DNA from: Acidaminococcus fermentans DSM 20731
GTDB lineage: Bacteria > Bacillota > Negativicutes > Acidaminococcales > Acidaminococcaceae
Direction of reading: 5' to 3'
Length of the DNA stretch: 64,000 nucleotides
NCBI RefSeq assembly: GCF_000025305.1
Contig: NC_013740.1
Location: 992,001-1,056,000 of the forward strand
Part shown: positions 14,142 through 22,353 of the stretch, in pieces
Position numbering within the stretch: the first letter of the stretch is position 1
How the letters are laid out: each line of letters starts with the position of its first letter
Position numbers and translations under genes: made by a program
Notes under the pieces: generated by a model
The model's database searches: none
Told to the model about the DNA's origin: nothing
The model's input: only the letters and a program-made list of their open reading frames with translations

Positions 14142-16215
14142 CATGCAGCAGCCTGAAAAGCATCTCCACGATGCAAAAAATCTCACCATCGGCTTCATCG
14201 GCAACCCCAACTGCGGGAAGACCACCCTGTTCAACGCCTTTACCGGCGCCAACCTGAAGGTGGCCAACTGGCCCGGAGTAACGGTGGAGAAGGTGGAAGG
14301 GGCCATCCGGCGCCACAACATGAACATTCATCTGGTGGACCTGCCCGGCACCTACAGCCTCACTTCCTATACCATGGAAGAAATCGTGTCCCGGGACTTC
14401 ATCCTCAGCGATGAAGTGGACGTAATCATCAACGTGGTGGATGCCTCCGCCCTGGAACGGAGCCTGTACCTGACCCTCCAGCTGCTGGAACTGGGAAAGC
14501 CGGTGGTCATGGCCCTGAACATGATGGATATCGTGGAAAAACGGGGGATGGAAATCGACCTGCACCGGCTGCCGGAAATGCTGGGGATCCCGGTGATCCC
14601 CGTTTCCGCCCGGAAGCGCCGGGGGCTGGATGTGCTGCTCCATGCGGCCATCCATCACCGGGACGCCAAACACACGGACCCTCTGATCCACGACCACAAG
14701 GCAGTAGGGGCCCATCGGCTGGACCACAAAATGTACGCCATGGTCTATTCCGACCCCATCGAAGACCGGATCGACCAATTGATTGCGGAACTGGAAGATA
14801 AATATCCGGACATCATCAATCCTCGGTGGCATGCCATCAAGCTGCTGGAACAGGACCAGGAAGTGCTGAAAAAACACCCGGTGGACCGGCCGGATATCCT
14901 GGACCAGAACTACGAAACCCGGATCATCCGGGAAAAATATGATTTCATTGAAGAAATCATCCACGAAGTGCTGCTCCACAAGGAAGAAAGCGACAAGCTG
15001 ACGGACCGGCTGGACAAGGTGCTGACGGACCGGTTCTGGGGGATCCCCGTGTTCCTGCTGATCATGGCGGTGGTGTTCTTCCTGACCTTTACCGTAGGGG
15101 ACTGGCTGAAGGGGTATATGGAAGACTTCATCGGCTGGTTCGGAGACGGACTGGAAGGGCTGCTCACCGCCTGGTCCGTCAGCGATGCCCTGAAATCCCT
15201 GATCATCGACGGGGTCCTGGGGGGCGTGGGGACCATTGTCACCTTCCTGCCCAATATCCTGATCCTGTTTTTGACCCTGGGTTTCCTGGAAGATTCCGGG
15301 TATATGGCCCGGGTGGCCTATGTAATGGAAGACGTGATGAGCCGTCTGGGGCTGTCGGGGAAGGCCTTCATCCCCATGCTCCTGGGCTTTGGGTGCACGG
15401 TGCCGGCTGTGATGGCATCCCGTGCCCTGGAACACAAGCGGGACCGGTACAAGGTGATGCTGGTGACGCCTTTTATGAGCTGCAACGCCCGGCTCACCAT
15501 CTATATCCTGTTTGCAGAGATGTTCTTCGGCAGCCATGCCATGGTAGTGGCCTATTCCATGTACCTGATCGGCCTTTTGGTGGCCATCCTGGTGGCTCTG
15601 GTGCTCCATGGCATTGAAAAGGCCCAGCACCGCCAGACGGAAGACTTCCTGCTCATCGAGCTGCCGGAATACAAGCTGCCGGATATGCATACTGTGGGCA
15701 TTTACATGTGGGAAAAGGTGAAGAGTTACCTGGAAAAGGCCGGGACCACCATTTTCGTGGCCACCATCCTGATCTGGTTCCTGCTGAACTTCGGCCCCAG
15801 CGGCTACACCACCGATGCAGGAGAAAGCTTCGGCGCCATTATGGGCCATGTGCTGGTGCCGGTGTTCCGGCCCATCGGCCTGGGCTTCTGGCAGATCTGT
15901 CTGGCTCTTCTGGCCGGGATTTCCGCCAAGGAAGTGGTGGTATCCAGCTGTGCCGTACTCTTTGGCATCACCAACGCCAGCAGCGGGGCCGGCATGGCGG
16001 AATTTGCCGCCGACCTGGAATCCATCGGCTTTACCAGCATCAACGCAGTCTGCCTGATGATCTTCTGCCTGCTGTACGTGCCCTGTGCGGCGGCCCTGGC
16101 TACCATCCACAAGGAAAGCGGCAGCTGGAAATGGACGGCTTTTGAAGCCTTCTTCCAGCTGGCAACGGCCTGGATCGTTACCTTTGTGGCCTACCATCTG
16201 CTGAGCATTTTGTAA
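14134..16215 (+). CDS. feoB: Ferrous iron transport protein B (FeoB, GTPase-permease)
   Basis: A 693-residue inner-membrane Fe(II) importer. The N-terminal G domain has G1 GNPNCGKT (23-30), G3 DLPGTYSL, G4 NMMD and a G5-like SARKR. It is followed by a helical linker and about eight membrane helices with paired Gate motifs (RVAYVMEDVMSRLGLSGKAF then PMLLGFGCTVPAVMASRAL, and ISAKEVVVSSCAVLFGI). Length is typical of the shorter FeoB class. No FeoC follows; the operon ends in a strong hairpin. The role is anaerobic iron uptake. Confidence 0.97.
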   Translation: MTDMQQPEKHLHDAKNLTIGFIGNPNCGKTTLFNAFTGANLKVANWPGVTVEKVEGAIRRHNMNIHLVDLPGTYSLTSYTMEEIVSRDFILSDEVDVIINVVDASALERSLYLTLQLLELGKPVVMALNMMDIVEKRGMEIDLHRLPEMLGIPVIPVSARKRRGLDVLLHAAIHHRDAKHTDPLIHDHKAVGAHRLDHKMYAMVYSDPIEDRIDQLIAELEDKYPDIINPRWHAIKLLEQDQEVLKKHPVDRPDILDQNYETRIIREKYDFIEEIIHEVLLHKEESDKLTDRLDKVLTDRFWGIPVFLLIMAVVFFLTFTVGDWLKGYMEDFIGWFGDGLEGLLTAWSVSDALKSLIIDGVLGGVGTIVTFLPNILILFLTLGFLEDSGYMARVAYVMEDVMSRLGLSGKAFIPMLLGFGCTVPAVMASRALEHKRDRYKVMLVTPFMSCNARLTIYILFAEMFFGSHAMVVAYSMYLIGLLVAILVALVLHGIEKAQHRQTEDFLLIELPEYKLPDMHTVGIYMWEKVKSYLEKAGTTIFVATILIWFLLNFGPSGYTTDAGESFGAIMGHVLVPVFRPIGLGFWQICLALLAGISAKEVVVSSCAVLFGITNASSGAGMAEFAADLESIGFTSINAVCLMIFCLLYVPCAAALATIHKESGSWKWTAFEAFFQLATAWIVTFVAYHLLSIL

Positions 16216-16237
16216 ACAAATAAACAGTTATTGAATT

Positions 16238-16285
16238 ATAAGCAAGAGAAAGAAGAAAAATTCCCCTTTCTCTTGCTTATTTTTT
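16238..16285 (+). terminator. Terminator of feoAB
   Basis: Fifteen-bp perfect stem (ATAAGCAAGAGAAAG at 16238-16252 with its complement at 16266-16280), then TTTTT. The downstream arm also holds the -35 of the next promoter. Confidence 0.92.
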
Positions 16286-16301
16286 CGGTTTGTGGTATAA
16301 A
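16273..16301 (+). promoter_or_regulatory. Promoter of the HMA protein / P-type ATPase genes
   Basis: TTGCTT (16273-16278) inside the feoB terminator arm, a 17-bp spacer, TATAAA (16296-16301) with an upstream TG. Confidence 0.65.
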
Positions 16302-16320
16302 TAAGTCAGAAAAACAATTA

Positions 16321-16338
16321 AACGATTATTTAATCGTT
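16321..16338. promoter_or_regulatory. Palindromic operator candidate before the metal ATPase genes
   Basis: Perfect inverted repeat AACGATTA-TT-TAATCGTT just after the expected transcript start. Placement and A/T-rich 8-2-8 form suit an ArsR/SmtB- or CsoR-like metal repressor. No such regulator gene is in the window. Confidence 0.5.
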
Positions 16339-16362
16339 AGGCGAGAGCAAGGAGGAAGAATC

Positions 16363-16581
16363 ATGAAAAAGAGTTATAAAGTGGAAGTGGACTGTGCCAA
16401 CTGTGCGGCCAAGATGGAAGAAGCGGTGAAGGCCACTCCGGGAGTCCAGGATGCGGTGCTGAACTTCATGTTGCTGAAGCTGAAGGTGACCTTTGCAGAG
16501 GGGGCGGATCCGGCGGAAGTCATGGGCCGCTGCCAGGCGGCTGTGGCCAAACTGGATGACGATTTCAAGATTTACTGTTAA
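16363..16581 (+). CDS. Heavy-metal-associated (HMA) domain protein, putative metal chaperone
   Basis: A 72-residue single HMA domain. The metal-binding loop is VDCANCA with Cys11 and Cys14 (CxxC), replacing the usual GMTCxxC; an extra Cys is the last residue. The ferredoxin-like pattern continues with KMEEAVKATPGVQDAVLNF and a C-terminal strand. Start ATG 16363 has AAGGAGG 6 bases upstream. It lies 35 bp before a P1B ATPase gene that lacks an N-terminal HMA domain, so it probably supplies the ATPase with metal as a free-standing domain. Confidence 0.92.
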   Translation: MKKSYKVEVDCANCAAKMEEAVKATPGVQDAVLNFMLLKLKVTFAEGADPAEVMGRCQAAVAKLDDDFKIYC

Positions 16582-16616
16582 AGAATGGCTGAATGGATAC
16601 CGGAGGGGATGGGACC

Positions 16617-18527
16617 ATGGAACAGGAAAATAAAATTATGATCGGCCGGATCGCCGCCGCCTTTGTGCTGACGGTGGCCGGGGCCTTTCTGCCGGATGCC
16701 TGGAGCGGGGAAGGGGTGACCCTGGAATACCGCTTTCTCCACCTGTTGCCCTATCTGGCGGCCTATCTGACCGTGGCCTGGGACATCCTGCTGAAGGCGG
16801 CGAAAAATATCCGGAAGGGTCAGGTGCTGGATGAGAACTTCCTGATGGCGGTGGCCAGCCTGGGGGCCTTCGGTCTGGGCATCTACCAGAACGGGGACTA
16901 TGCGGAAGCGGTGGCCGTCATGCTGTTCTACCAGGTGGGGGAACTGTTCGAAGACTATGCCGTGGACAAAAGCCGCCGGAACATCAGCGAACTGATGGAT
17001 ATCCGGCCGGATTATGCCAATGTGGAGCGGGACGGGAAACTGGTCCGGGTGGATCCGGATGATGTGGCCATCGGCACCCGGATCATCGTCCAGCCCGGGG
17101 AAAAAGTCCCCATTGACGGCCGGGTGGTGGAAGGCCGGTCCAGTCTGGATACGGCGGCTCTCACCGGGGAAAGCCTGCCCCGGGAAGCGGCCCCCGGGGA
17201 TGAAGTGATCAGCGGCTGCATCAACCTCAGCGGGGTGCTGACCATAGAGACCACCAAAGAGTTCGGGGAATCCACCGTATCCAGGATACTGGATCTGGTG
17301 GAAGACGCCAGCTCCCGGAAAGCAAAATCTGAAGTGTTCATCACCAAATTCGCCCGGGTCTATACCCCGGCGGTATGCAGCGCGGCACTGGCCCTGTTCC
17401 TGCTGCCTCCTCTGGTGCGGATGGCCCTGGGCATGGCGCCTCTGTGGCACATGTGGCTGTACCGGAGCCTGCTGTTTTTGGTGGTCAGCTGTCCCTGCGC
17501 CCTGGTGCTGTCCATTCCTCTCAGCTTCTTTGCGGGGATCGGGGGCGCCAGCCGGCGGGGGATCCTGATCAAGGGATCCAACTATATGGAAACCCTGGCC
17601 CATACGGCCTATGTGGTGATGGACAAGACCGGGACCCTGACCCAGGGGGTGTTTGAAGTTTCCGCCGTCCATCACAACAAACTGGAAGAAAAAAAAGTGC
17701 TGGAAATGGCGGCCCTGGCGGAATGTGCCTCCAGCCATCCCATCAGCAAAAGCCTCCAGCAGGCCTACGGCAAACCCATCGACCGGAGCCGGGTGACGGA
17801 TATCCAGGAATACGGGGGCAAAGGGGTGGTGGCCCGGGTGGACGGCCATACCGTGGCCGCCGGGAACGCCAAACTCATGGAAATGCTCCACATTCCCTAT
17901 GTGAACTGCCATATGGTGGGGACCCTGGTCCATGTGGCCATCGACGGGGCATACCATGGACACATCCTGATCGCCGACCGGATCAAGGACCATGCCGTGG
18001 AAGCCGTCCGGACCCTGAAAGCCAACGGGGTAAAGAAGGTGATCATGCTCACCGGGGATGAGAAACGGACGGCAGAAGCGGTGGCCAAAGAGCTGGGCAT
18101 CGATGAAGTCCACAGCGAGCTGCTGCCCCAGGGAAAGGTGGAACAGGTGGAAGAGCTGATCCGCCGGAAAGAGCCCAAGGAGAAAGTGGCCTTTGTGGGG
18201 GACGGGATCAACGACGCCCCGGTGCTGTCCCTGGCGGATGTGGGGATTGCCATGGGGGCCCTGGGCAGCGATGCGGCCATTGAAGCGGCGGATGTGGTGC
18301 TGATGGACGATGATCCCCTGAAAATCAGCAAAGCCATCCGGATCGCCCGGAAATGCGTGGGCATCGTGTACCAGAACATCGTTTTCGCCATCGGCATCAA
18401 AGGCATCAGCCTGGTGTTGGGGGCCCTGGGCTTCATCAACATGTGGTTCGCCATCTTCGCCGATACCGGAGTCCTGATCCTCTGCGTGCTGAATTCCATG
18501 CGGTGTCTGTTTGGGGGGAGAAAATAA
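16617..18527 (+). CDS. Heavy-metal-translocating P1B-type ATPase, Zn/Cd/Pb (ZntA/CadA) class
   Basis: A 636-residue inner-membrane metal exporter. Motifs in order: TGES (ALTGESLPREA), CPC in SCPCALVLSIPLSFF, phosphorylation site DKTGTLT near residue 336, HP in SSHPISKSL, and GDGINDAPVL. The final membrane region contains FADTGVLILCVLNSMR; an Asp-x-Gly there is typical of the Zn/Cd/Pb (P1B-2) class, not Cu exporters. There is no N-terminal metal-binding domain; the adjacent HMA protein probably fills that role. ATG 16617 is chosen because CGGAGGGG lies 8 bases upstream; an earlier ATG at 16593 lacks a site. Being next to feoAB it might alternatively export excess iron or manganese. Confidence 0.93.
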   Translation: MEQENKIMIGRIAAAFVLTVAGAFLPDAWSGEGVTLEYRFLHLLPYLAAYLTVAWDILLKAAKNIRKGQVLDENFLMAVASLGAFGLGIYQNGDYAEAVAVMLFYQVGELFEDYAVDKSRRNISELMDIRPDYANVERDGKLVRVDPDDVAIGTRIIVQPGEKVPIDGRVVEGRSSLDTAALTGESLPREAAPGDEVISGCINLSGVLTIETTKEFGESTVSRILDLVEDASSRKAKSEVFITKFARVYTPAVCSAALALFLLPPLVRMALGMAPLWHMWLYRSLLFLVVSCPCALVLSIPLSFFAGIGGASRRGILIKGSNYMETLAHTAYVVMDKTGTLTQGVFEVSAVHHNKLEEKKVLEMAALAECASSHPISKSLQQAYGKPIDRSRVTDIQEYGGKGVVARVDGHTVAAGNAKLMEMLHIPYVNCHMVGTLVHVAIDGAYHGHILIADRIKDHAVEAVRTLKANGVKKVIMLTGDEKRTAEAVAKELGIDEVHSELLPQGKVEQVEELIRRKEPKEKVAFVGDGINDAPVLSLADVGIAMGALGSDAAIEAADVVLMDDDPLKISKAIRIARKCVGIVYQNIVFAIGIKGISLVLGALGFINMWFAIFADTGVLILCVLNSMRCLFGGRK

Positions 18528-18529
18528 AT

Positions 18530-18557
18530 GGGGGCTGTTGCACACGCAACAGCCCCC
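18530..18557. terminator. Shared terminator between convergent genes
   Basis: Twelve-bp perfect stem GGGGGCTGTTGC/GCAACAGCCCCC with loop ACAC. The T-rich flank is on the minus strand (ATTTATTTTC), so it mainly serves the flavin reductase-like gene but can stop both. Confidence 0.8.
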
Positions 18558-18563
18558 AATCCT

Positions 18564-19109
18564 CTATTCCACCCCCGCTCCCAGTTGGAATGCTTGCTGG
18601 TTGGTGGGGATATGGTCCATATCCATGTCGTCCGTATGGGTCAGCACCACTTTTCCCAGATTGGTCCATTCCAGCCGTTTCATCAGGTAATCAAAATGGT
18701 CCAGGATGGGCTGGGGATGGCTGCCGCCAACGGCCACCAGGAGAGCCCCGCTTTTGCCGTTCCCATGCAGCTGGTCGTCCCTGCCTTCTGCCAGAGCCCA
18801 GAGACGGTCCATGGCATTTTTCAGCAGACCGCTGTAGGTCCAGAAAAACAGGAGAGTGGCAAAGACAATCACGTCTGATTCCCGGTAGGTGTCATAGATC
18901 CGGTCCATGTCATCGGACTGGGTGCAGGGCCTGGCCGTATCCCTGCCCCCGTGGAGACAGCCCACACAGGGGTGGATGTCCATGGCCCGCAGGGGGAACA
19001 CGGTGACTTCATGGCCCCGGGATTCCGCCCCGGCCTTGAAGGAACGGATCAGGGAATCGGTGAACCCATGGGGACGGAAAGAACCGTTCAATACCATTAT
19101 TTTCGTCAT
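18564..19109 (-). CDS. NADPH-dependent FMN reductase / iron-sulfur flavoprotein-like protein
   Basis: A 181-residue flavodoxin-fold protein. The N-terminal phosphate-binding pattern is LNGSFRPHGFTDSLIRSF; HPCVGCLHGG is the CxxC-type segment of iron-sulfur flavoproteins; VIVFATLLFFWTYSGLLKNA is the FMN-side loop of the family (usual form PVYWGGVSAQLKAF). It would bind FMN and reduce flavin or act as an electron carrier or quinone reductase. The substrate is unknown. AAGGAG sits about 13 bases before ATG 19109, a long spacing. It is a single gene, divergent from the amidase gene. Confidence 0.85.
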   Translation of the reverse strand: MTKIMVLNGSFRPHGFTDSLIRSFKAGAESRGHEVTVFPLRAMDIHPCVGCLHGGRDTARPCTQSDDMDRIYDTYRESDVIVFATLLFFWTYSGLLKNAMDRLWALAEGRDDQLHGNGKSGALLVAVGGSHPQPILDHFDYLMKRLEWTNLGKVVLTHTDDMDMDHIPTNQQAFQLGAGVE

Positions 19110-19160
19110 GACAGTGGCAATGCTCCTTTGTATCGTGTTTTCTCATCAATTGTACTATCC

Positions 19161-19189
19161 ATTATAACAATACCGGAACTCTTTTTGAA
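19161..19189 (-). promoter_or_regulatory. Promoter of the flavin reductase-like gene
   Basis: Minus strand TTCAAA (19189-19184), a 17-bp spacer, TATAAT (19166-19161). Confidence 0.65.
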
Positions 19190-19249
19190 TGGGGGGATTT
19201 GCACCCTTATTTCCCTTGTGTTATCCTTAATGGGTGAGGAGGGAGCACC

Positions 19250-19978
19250 ATGAACAGGAAAAAGAGAACCGGGCAGATCCTTTTGCTGGCCTGTATCCTG
19301 GCTCTGGGCAGCGGGACCTGGGGCTGTGCCCAGGGAACGGGCCGCCAAGTCGTTTCTCCCGGGCAGGGAACGGCGGTACAGGAAAAACAGTCTCCTGAAA
19401 AACCGGCCATGGAATCCAGGCCCATTGCTTTTACGGACCGGCGGCGCCGGCTGATCCGGGAATATGCCCGGATCCACTATGGCCGGGAGATGGAAACCAT
19501 TGTGCCCCAGGCGGTGGTGGTCCACTGGACCGCATCTGATTCCCGGGACGGGGTGTACCGGTACTTTTACAACGAAGAGAATCCCCATCTCCGGAACGGG
19601 ACTCTGAATGTGGCTTCTCATTTTCTGGTGGACCGGGACGGGACCATCTGGCAGCTGACCCCGGAAACGGCGCTGAACCGCCATGCCATCGGACTGAACT
19701 GGTGCGCCATCGGCATCGAGAACGTGGGCGGAGTGGACGGCCGGGAAGACCTGACCCGGGCCCAGCTGGAAGCCAATGTGAATTTGATCCGGTATCTTCG
19801 GGGGAAATATCCCACCATCCAGTGGGTGCTGGGCCATTATCAGCAGGACCAGGCCCGGCATACGTCTTTGTGGAAAGAGAATGTACCGGGCTATTATCAT
19901 GGCAAGACGGATCCGGGACCCCGTTTTATGGCGGGGCTGAAGGAACAGCTTGCCGGAGAAGGAGTGAAGTTCTTTTGA
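19250..19978 (+). CDS. N-acetylmuramoyl-L-alanine amidase (Amidase_2/PGRP fold), exported
   Basis: A 242-residue peptidoglycan hydrolase with an N-terminal signal or anchor (QILLLACILALGSGTWGC; the Cys sits in a poor lipobox, so lipidation is uncertain). The Amidase_2 domain spans about 75-230. Probable zinc ligands are His in VVVHWTAS, His near NRHAIG or GHYQQDQARH, and Asp in KTDPGPRF; ASHFLVDRDGTIWQL is the family core. It cleaves the muramoyl-L-Ala bond in the cell envelope. GAGGAGGG lies before ATG 19250. It is translationally coupled to the next gene (TTGA overlap), suggesting a joint cell-wall function. Confidence 0.9.
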   Translation: MNRKKRTGQILLLACILALGSGTWGCAQGTGRQVVSPGQGTAVQEKQSPEKPAMESRPIAFTDRRRRLIREYARIHYGREMETIVPQAVVVHWTASDSRDGVYRYFYNEENPHLRNGTLNVASHFLVDRDGTIWQLTPETALNRHAIGLNWCAIGIENVGGVDGREDLTRAQLEANVNLIRYLRGKYPTIQWVLGHYQQDQARHTSLWKENVPGYYHGKTDPGPRFMAGLKEQLAGEGVKFF

Positions 19979-20856
19979 AACCATGGAACAAGGGAATTGG
20001 CCTGCTGCTGGCAGGCCTTCTGCTGCTGCCCGGAGGGGTGCTGCCCCGGACGGCGTGGGCTACTGCTCCGGCTGCCCCATCTGCCAGAGCCGCCCTGAGC
20101 CCCCGGATGCAGAAAATCGGGAAGATCATCCAGGGGGCCGGGCCCGCCCAGGTTTATTTCACGGATCTGGGCACCAATCAGAGCCTCTATCGGGGCAGCA
20201 GCACCCTGCCTTCTGCCAGCATGATCAAGGTCTTCATCCTGGCCAGGGCCTATGAGGATCTCCGGAACGGCAGCCTGAGCCGGAAGGAAACCTTCACCCT
20301 CACCCCGGAAAATGTGGTGGGCGGGGCAGGGGTCCTCCAGGGACGGCCTTATGGCACGAAAGTCCCCCTCCAGGAAGCCCTGGACCTGATGATCACTGAA
20401 AGCGACAATACCGCCGCCAACCTGCTCATCGACCGGCTGGGCATGGACCGGATCAATTCGTACCTGCAGAGCCACGGGTACAGCCACAGCGTCCTGCGCC
20501 GGAAGATGATGGATACGAAAGCCATGGAGGAAGGACGGGAAAACATGACCAGTACCCGGGATGTGGCCCTGCTGTTCAAGCGGCTGTACCGGGGAAACTG
20601 TGTGGGACCGGCCCAGGACCGGGAAATGCTGGAGATTTACAAACGGCAGACCGACAACGACAGCATCCCCGGAGACCTGCCCCAGGGAACGGTGGTGGCT
20701 CACAAAACCGGAGAAGTCAGCGATGTGCGCCACGACGGGGGCATCGTCTATACCCCCAAAGGCTCCTATGTGCTGGTGATCTTCACCCGGAACTATACCC
20801 CTTACGAAACCATGGCCGGATTGTCGGAGAAGATCTATCAGGCGTTTGTGGAATAA
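19975..20856 (+). CDS. Class A beta-lactamase-like serine hydrolase, exported
   Basis: A 293-residue protein starting at TTG 19975, which overlaps the amidase stop (TTGA) and has AAGGAG 10 bases upstream. A signal peptide covers about residues 1-30 (GIGLLLAGLLLLPGGVLP, cleavage near AWA). The catalytic serine motif SMIK, SDN (ITESDNTAANLL) and KTG (VAHKTGEVSD) are all present, so the penicillin-recognising fold is intact. The omega-loop ExxLN motif of true class A enzymes is not recognisable (region MMDTKAMEEGRENMTS). Hydrolysis of beta-lactams is therefore doubtful; a DD-peptidase or esterase-like cell-wall role fits the coupled amidase equally well. Confidence 0.82.
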   Translation: MKPWNKGIGLLLAGLLLLPGGVLPRTAWATAPAAPSARAALSPRMQKIGKIIQGAGPAQVYFTDLGTNQSLYRGSSTLPSASMIKVFILARAYEDLRNGSLSRKETFTLTPENVVGGAGVLQGRPYGTKVPLQEALDLMITESDNTAANLLIDRLGMDRINSYLQSHGYSHSVLRRKMMDTKAMEEGRENMTSTRDVALLFKRLYRGNCVGPAQDREMLEIYKRQTDNDSIPGDLPQGTVVAHKTGEVSDVRHDGGIVYTPKGSYVLVIFTRNYTPYETMAGLSEKIYQAFVE

Positions 20857-20892
20857 CGGGGAGTGTGAATTTTTCACACCCCCCGTTTTTAT
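20856..20892. terminator. Shared terminator between convergent genes
   Basis: Stem of ACGGGG and AGTGTGAA with TTCACACC and CCCCGT, then TTTTTATTT on the plus strand. It is one of the GTGTGAA/TTCACAC hairpins. Confidence 0.85.
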
Positions 20893-21569
20893 TTGCACAT
20901 CCCTTTGTTGTCTGAGAAACGTTCCTTCAGCATCCGGTTGATTTCGGCTCTGTCTTTTCCCTGCTTTTCCATCTGCTTGATCAGCTTGTAGGCATGGAAC
21001 AGGGGGGACGGGGCGATTTCAGAACTGAAGAAGCCGATGCCCATGTTCCAGGCCAGTTGTTCGAACACATCGTCCAGGGCTCTGGAATCCAGGCCATTGG
21101 CATAGGCTTTCAGCAATTCCCGCATGGCCTGCCGCATCCGTCCGGCACCCACCGCATTGGCCAGGGAAAGCAGGAGCCGGATGTTGTACGCCAGATACCG
21201 TTTTTCGCTTTTCCAGGTCATATCCCAGAATTCCACCGCCAGTTCTCCCAGCTTTTCATCGATCAGCGGGTAATTGGTGATCACCGCCGGCCGTTCCGGT
21301 GCGTCGTCTCCGTTTCCTTTTGCCTGGGCCCGGTAGAAATACGCGTGGTATTCGTGATCCGCTTTTTTCTCCGTATCATGCACGTAGCCCAGCATTTCCA
21401 TCACTTCATAGAGGGGAATGGGTTCAAAGGATTGGATCACTTCCAGCCCTTCTCCCACAGGAAGCTTCGCCGCCTGGTTTTTCAGCCCTTCCAGGAAATT
21501 GCCCGCAATGCCCCGCACATCGATTTTTTTGAAGCCGCCAACTTTCTCTTTCCATTCCATATTTTTCAT
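20889..21569 (-). CDS. DUF2249 domain protein with a C-terminal AhpD/CMD-like helical domain
   Basis: A 226-residue cytoplasmic protein. Residues about 12-72 match DUF2249: FKKIDVRGIAGNFLEGL, then GEGLEVIQSFEPIPLYEVME. Residues about 110-205 are helical (WKSEKRYLAYNIRLLLSLAN, RMRQAMRELLKAYANG, FEQLAWNMGIGFFSSEI) and resemble the carboxymuconolactone-decarboxylase/AhpD helical core but lack its CxxC pair. DUF2249 proteins often accompany hemerythrins and redox stress genes; no such neighbour is seen. A ribosome site AAAGGGG lies upstream of the start. Function unknown. Confidence 0.75.
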   Translation of the reverse strand: MKNMEWKEKVGGFKKIDVRGIAGNFLEGLKNQAAKLPVGEGLEVIQSFEPIPLYEVMEMLGYVHDTEKKADHEYHAYFYRAQAKGNGDDAPERPAVITNYPLIDEKLGELAVEFWDMTWKSEKRYLAYNIRLLLSLANAVGAGRMRQAMRELLKAYANGLDSRALDDVFEQLAWNMGIGFFSSEIAPSPLFHAYKLIKQMEKQGKDRAEINRMLKERFSDNKGMCK

Positions 21570-21773
21570 ATCCGTTTGCCCCTTTCGTTTGTTCTGTTAT
21601 CTGCAGTCACCATAGGTGTTTTGGTTGGCTCTTTCGTCTTTCTGGAATCAATATAGCATGGCAGGGAAAACAAGTATGTTGGCAATACAACGGACGAAAG
21701 ATTCTCCCAAAGTCCACAGTCCGGGACAGCATCCAGCCGGGTCTCAAAAAGATTTGGGAAGTTGATCTATGCC

Positions 21774-22085
21774 ATGAACTGCAAAGAAGAGGATATGGAA
21801 AAATTCCATTATCCGGAGCTGTTGGGAACCTGGGGGAAAACCATGGACCTGGTTTATGGATACAACGAAGTCCAGTACTGCTGCAATACCTATCAATACA
21901 ATGATTATTCCCGTTACCGGCAGAACCTTTTTGATGGAGCGGACAAGAAGCGGCAGAGGGAGGAAGTCTTTCCCCAGGACCTGAAAAAGTCCTGTGACCT
22001 GGGGATGCGACTGACCCGGATGGCGAAGGAAGCCAGCAAAGCTGGCTTTGAACAACGGAAACCGTTATATAAATCGTTTCTGTAG
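21774..22085 (+). CDS. Hypothetical protein, probably truncated at its 3' end by repeat copy E
   Basis: About 103 residues with no recognised family; it contains HYPELLGTWGKTMDLVYGYN and CDLGMRLTRMAKEASKAGF. The frame is open upstream back to 21657 without a start codon (reads like NKYVGNTTDERFSQS), and the ribosome site before ATG 21774 is poor, so the start is uncertain. The TAG stop (22083-22085) lies inside the GTAGGGG core of the dispersed repeat, so the natural C-terminus was probably lost. It may be a pseudogene. Confidence 0.4.
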   Translation: MNCKEEDMEKFHYPELLGTWGKTMDLVYGYNEVQYCCNTYQYNDYSRYRQNLFDGADKKRQREEVFPQDLKKSCDLGMRLTRMAKEASKAGFEQRKPLYKSFL

Positions 22086-22162
22086 GGGCGGCAGGCCCGG
22101 CCGCCCGCCAAATCAGCCGTTGACCATGTGTTGTGCGGGGCGCCGGGCCTGCGCCCCTACGG
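22082..22162. repeat. Dispersed GC-rich palindromic repeat, copy E (inverted pair)
   Basis: Two cores face each other. GTAGGGGCGGCAGGCCCGG is at 22082; a reverse copy ends CCTGCGCCCCTACGG at 22162. About 30 bp containing CAGCCGTTGACC lies between. This is the bipartite layout of BIME-type REP elements. Confidence 0.88.
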
Positions 22163-22209
22163 TCTTTCTTTTTTATTTCAAAATCAATTTGCAAAATTGA
22201 TTTCCTTAA

Positions 22210-22245
22210 CGACCAACGATGAACGATGAACGATGGACCTGCAGG
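22210..22245. repeat. Heptameric tandem repeat plus short palindrome
   Basis: Four 7-bp units: CGACCAA, CGATGAA twice, CGATGGA (22210-22237). The palindrome ACCTGCAGGT (22236-22245) follows. Upstream, AATCAATTTGC faces AAAATTGATT around 22184-22204. Confidence 0.8.
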
Positions 22246-22312
22246 TTCGTCGGTCTGCCTTCTTTCTCCCTCTATTTTCAAAAAGTTTAACTTTTTTCGC
22301 TCTCCTGTACTG

Positions 22313-22318
22313 TATACT
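22313..22318 (+). promoter_or_regulatory. Candidate -10 of the ABC exporter operon
   Basis: TATACT 36 bases before the start codon. Upstream TTAACT is 19 bp away, a weak -35. Confidence 0.35.
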
Positions 22319-22353
22319 ATGGATAGACAATACAGCACGGGGGGCGGTTTTTT

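Noticed and set aside
16231-16362. N-terminal extension of the HMA protein from 16231
   Set aside because: It would be translated from the feoB terminator and through the promoter; AAGGAGG directly before ATG 16363 decides the start.
19975-20856. Calling the class A-like hydrolase a resistance beta-lactamase
   Set aside because: The deacylation motif ExxLN cannot be found and the gene is coupled to a cell-wall amidase.
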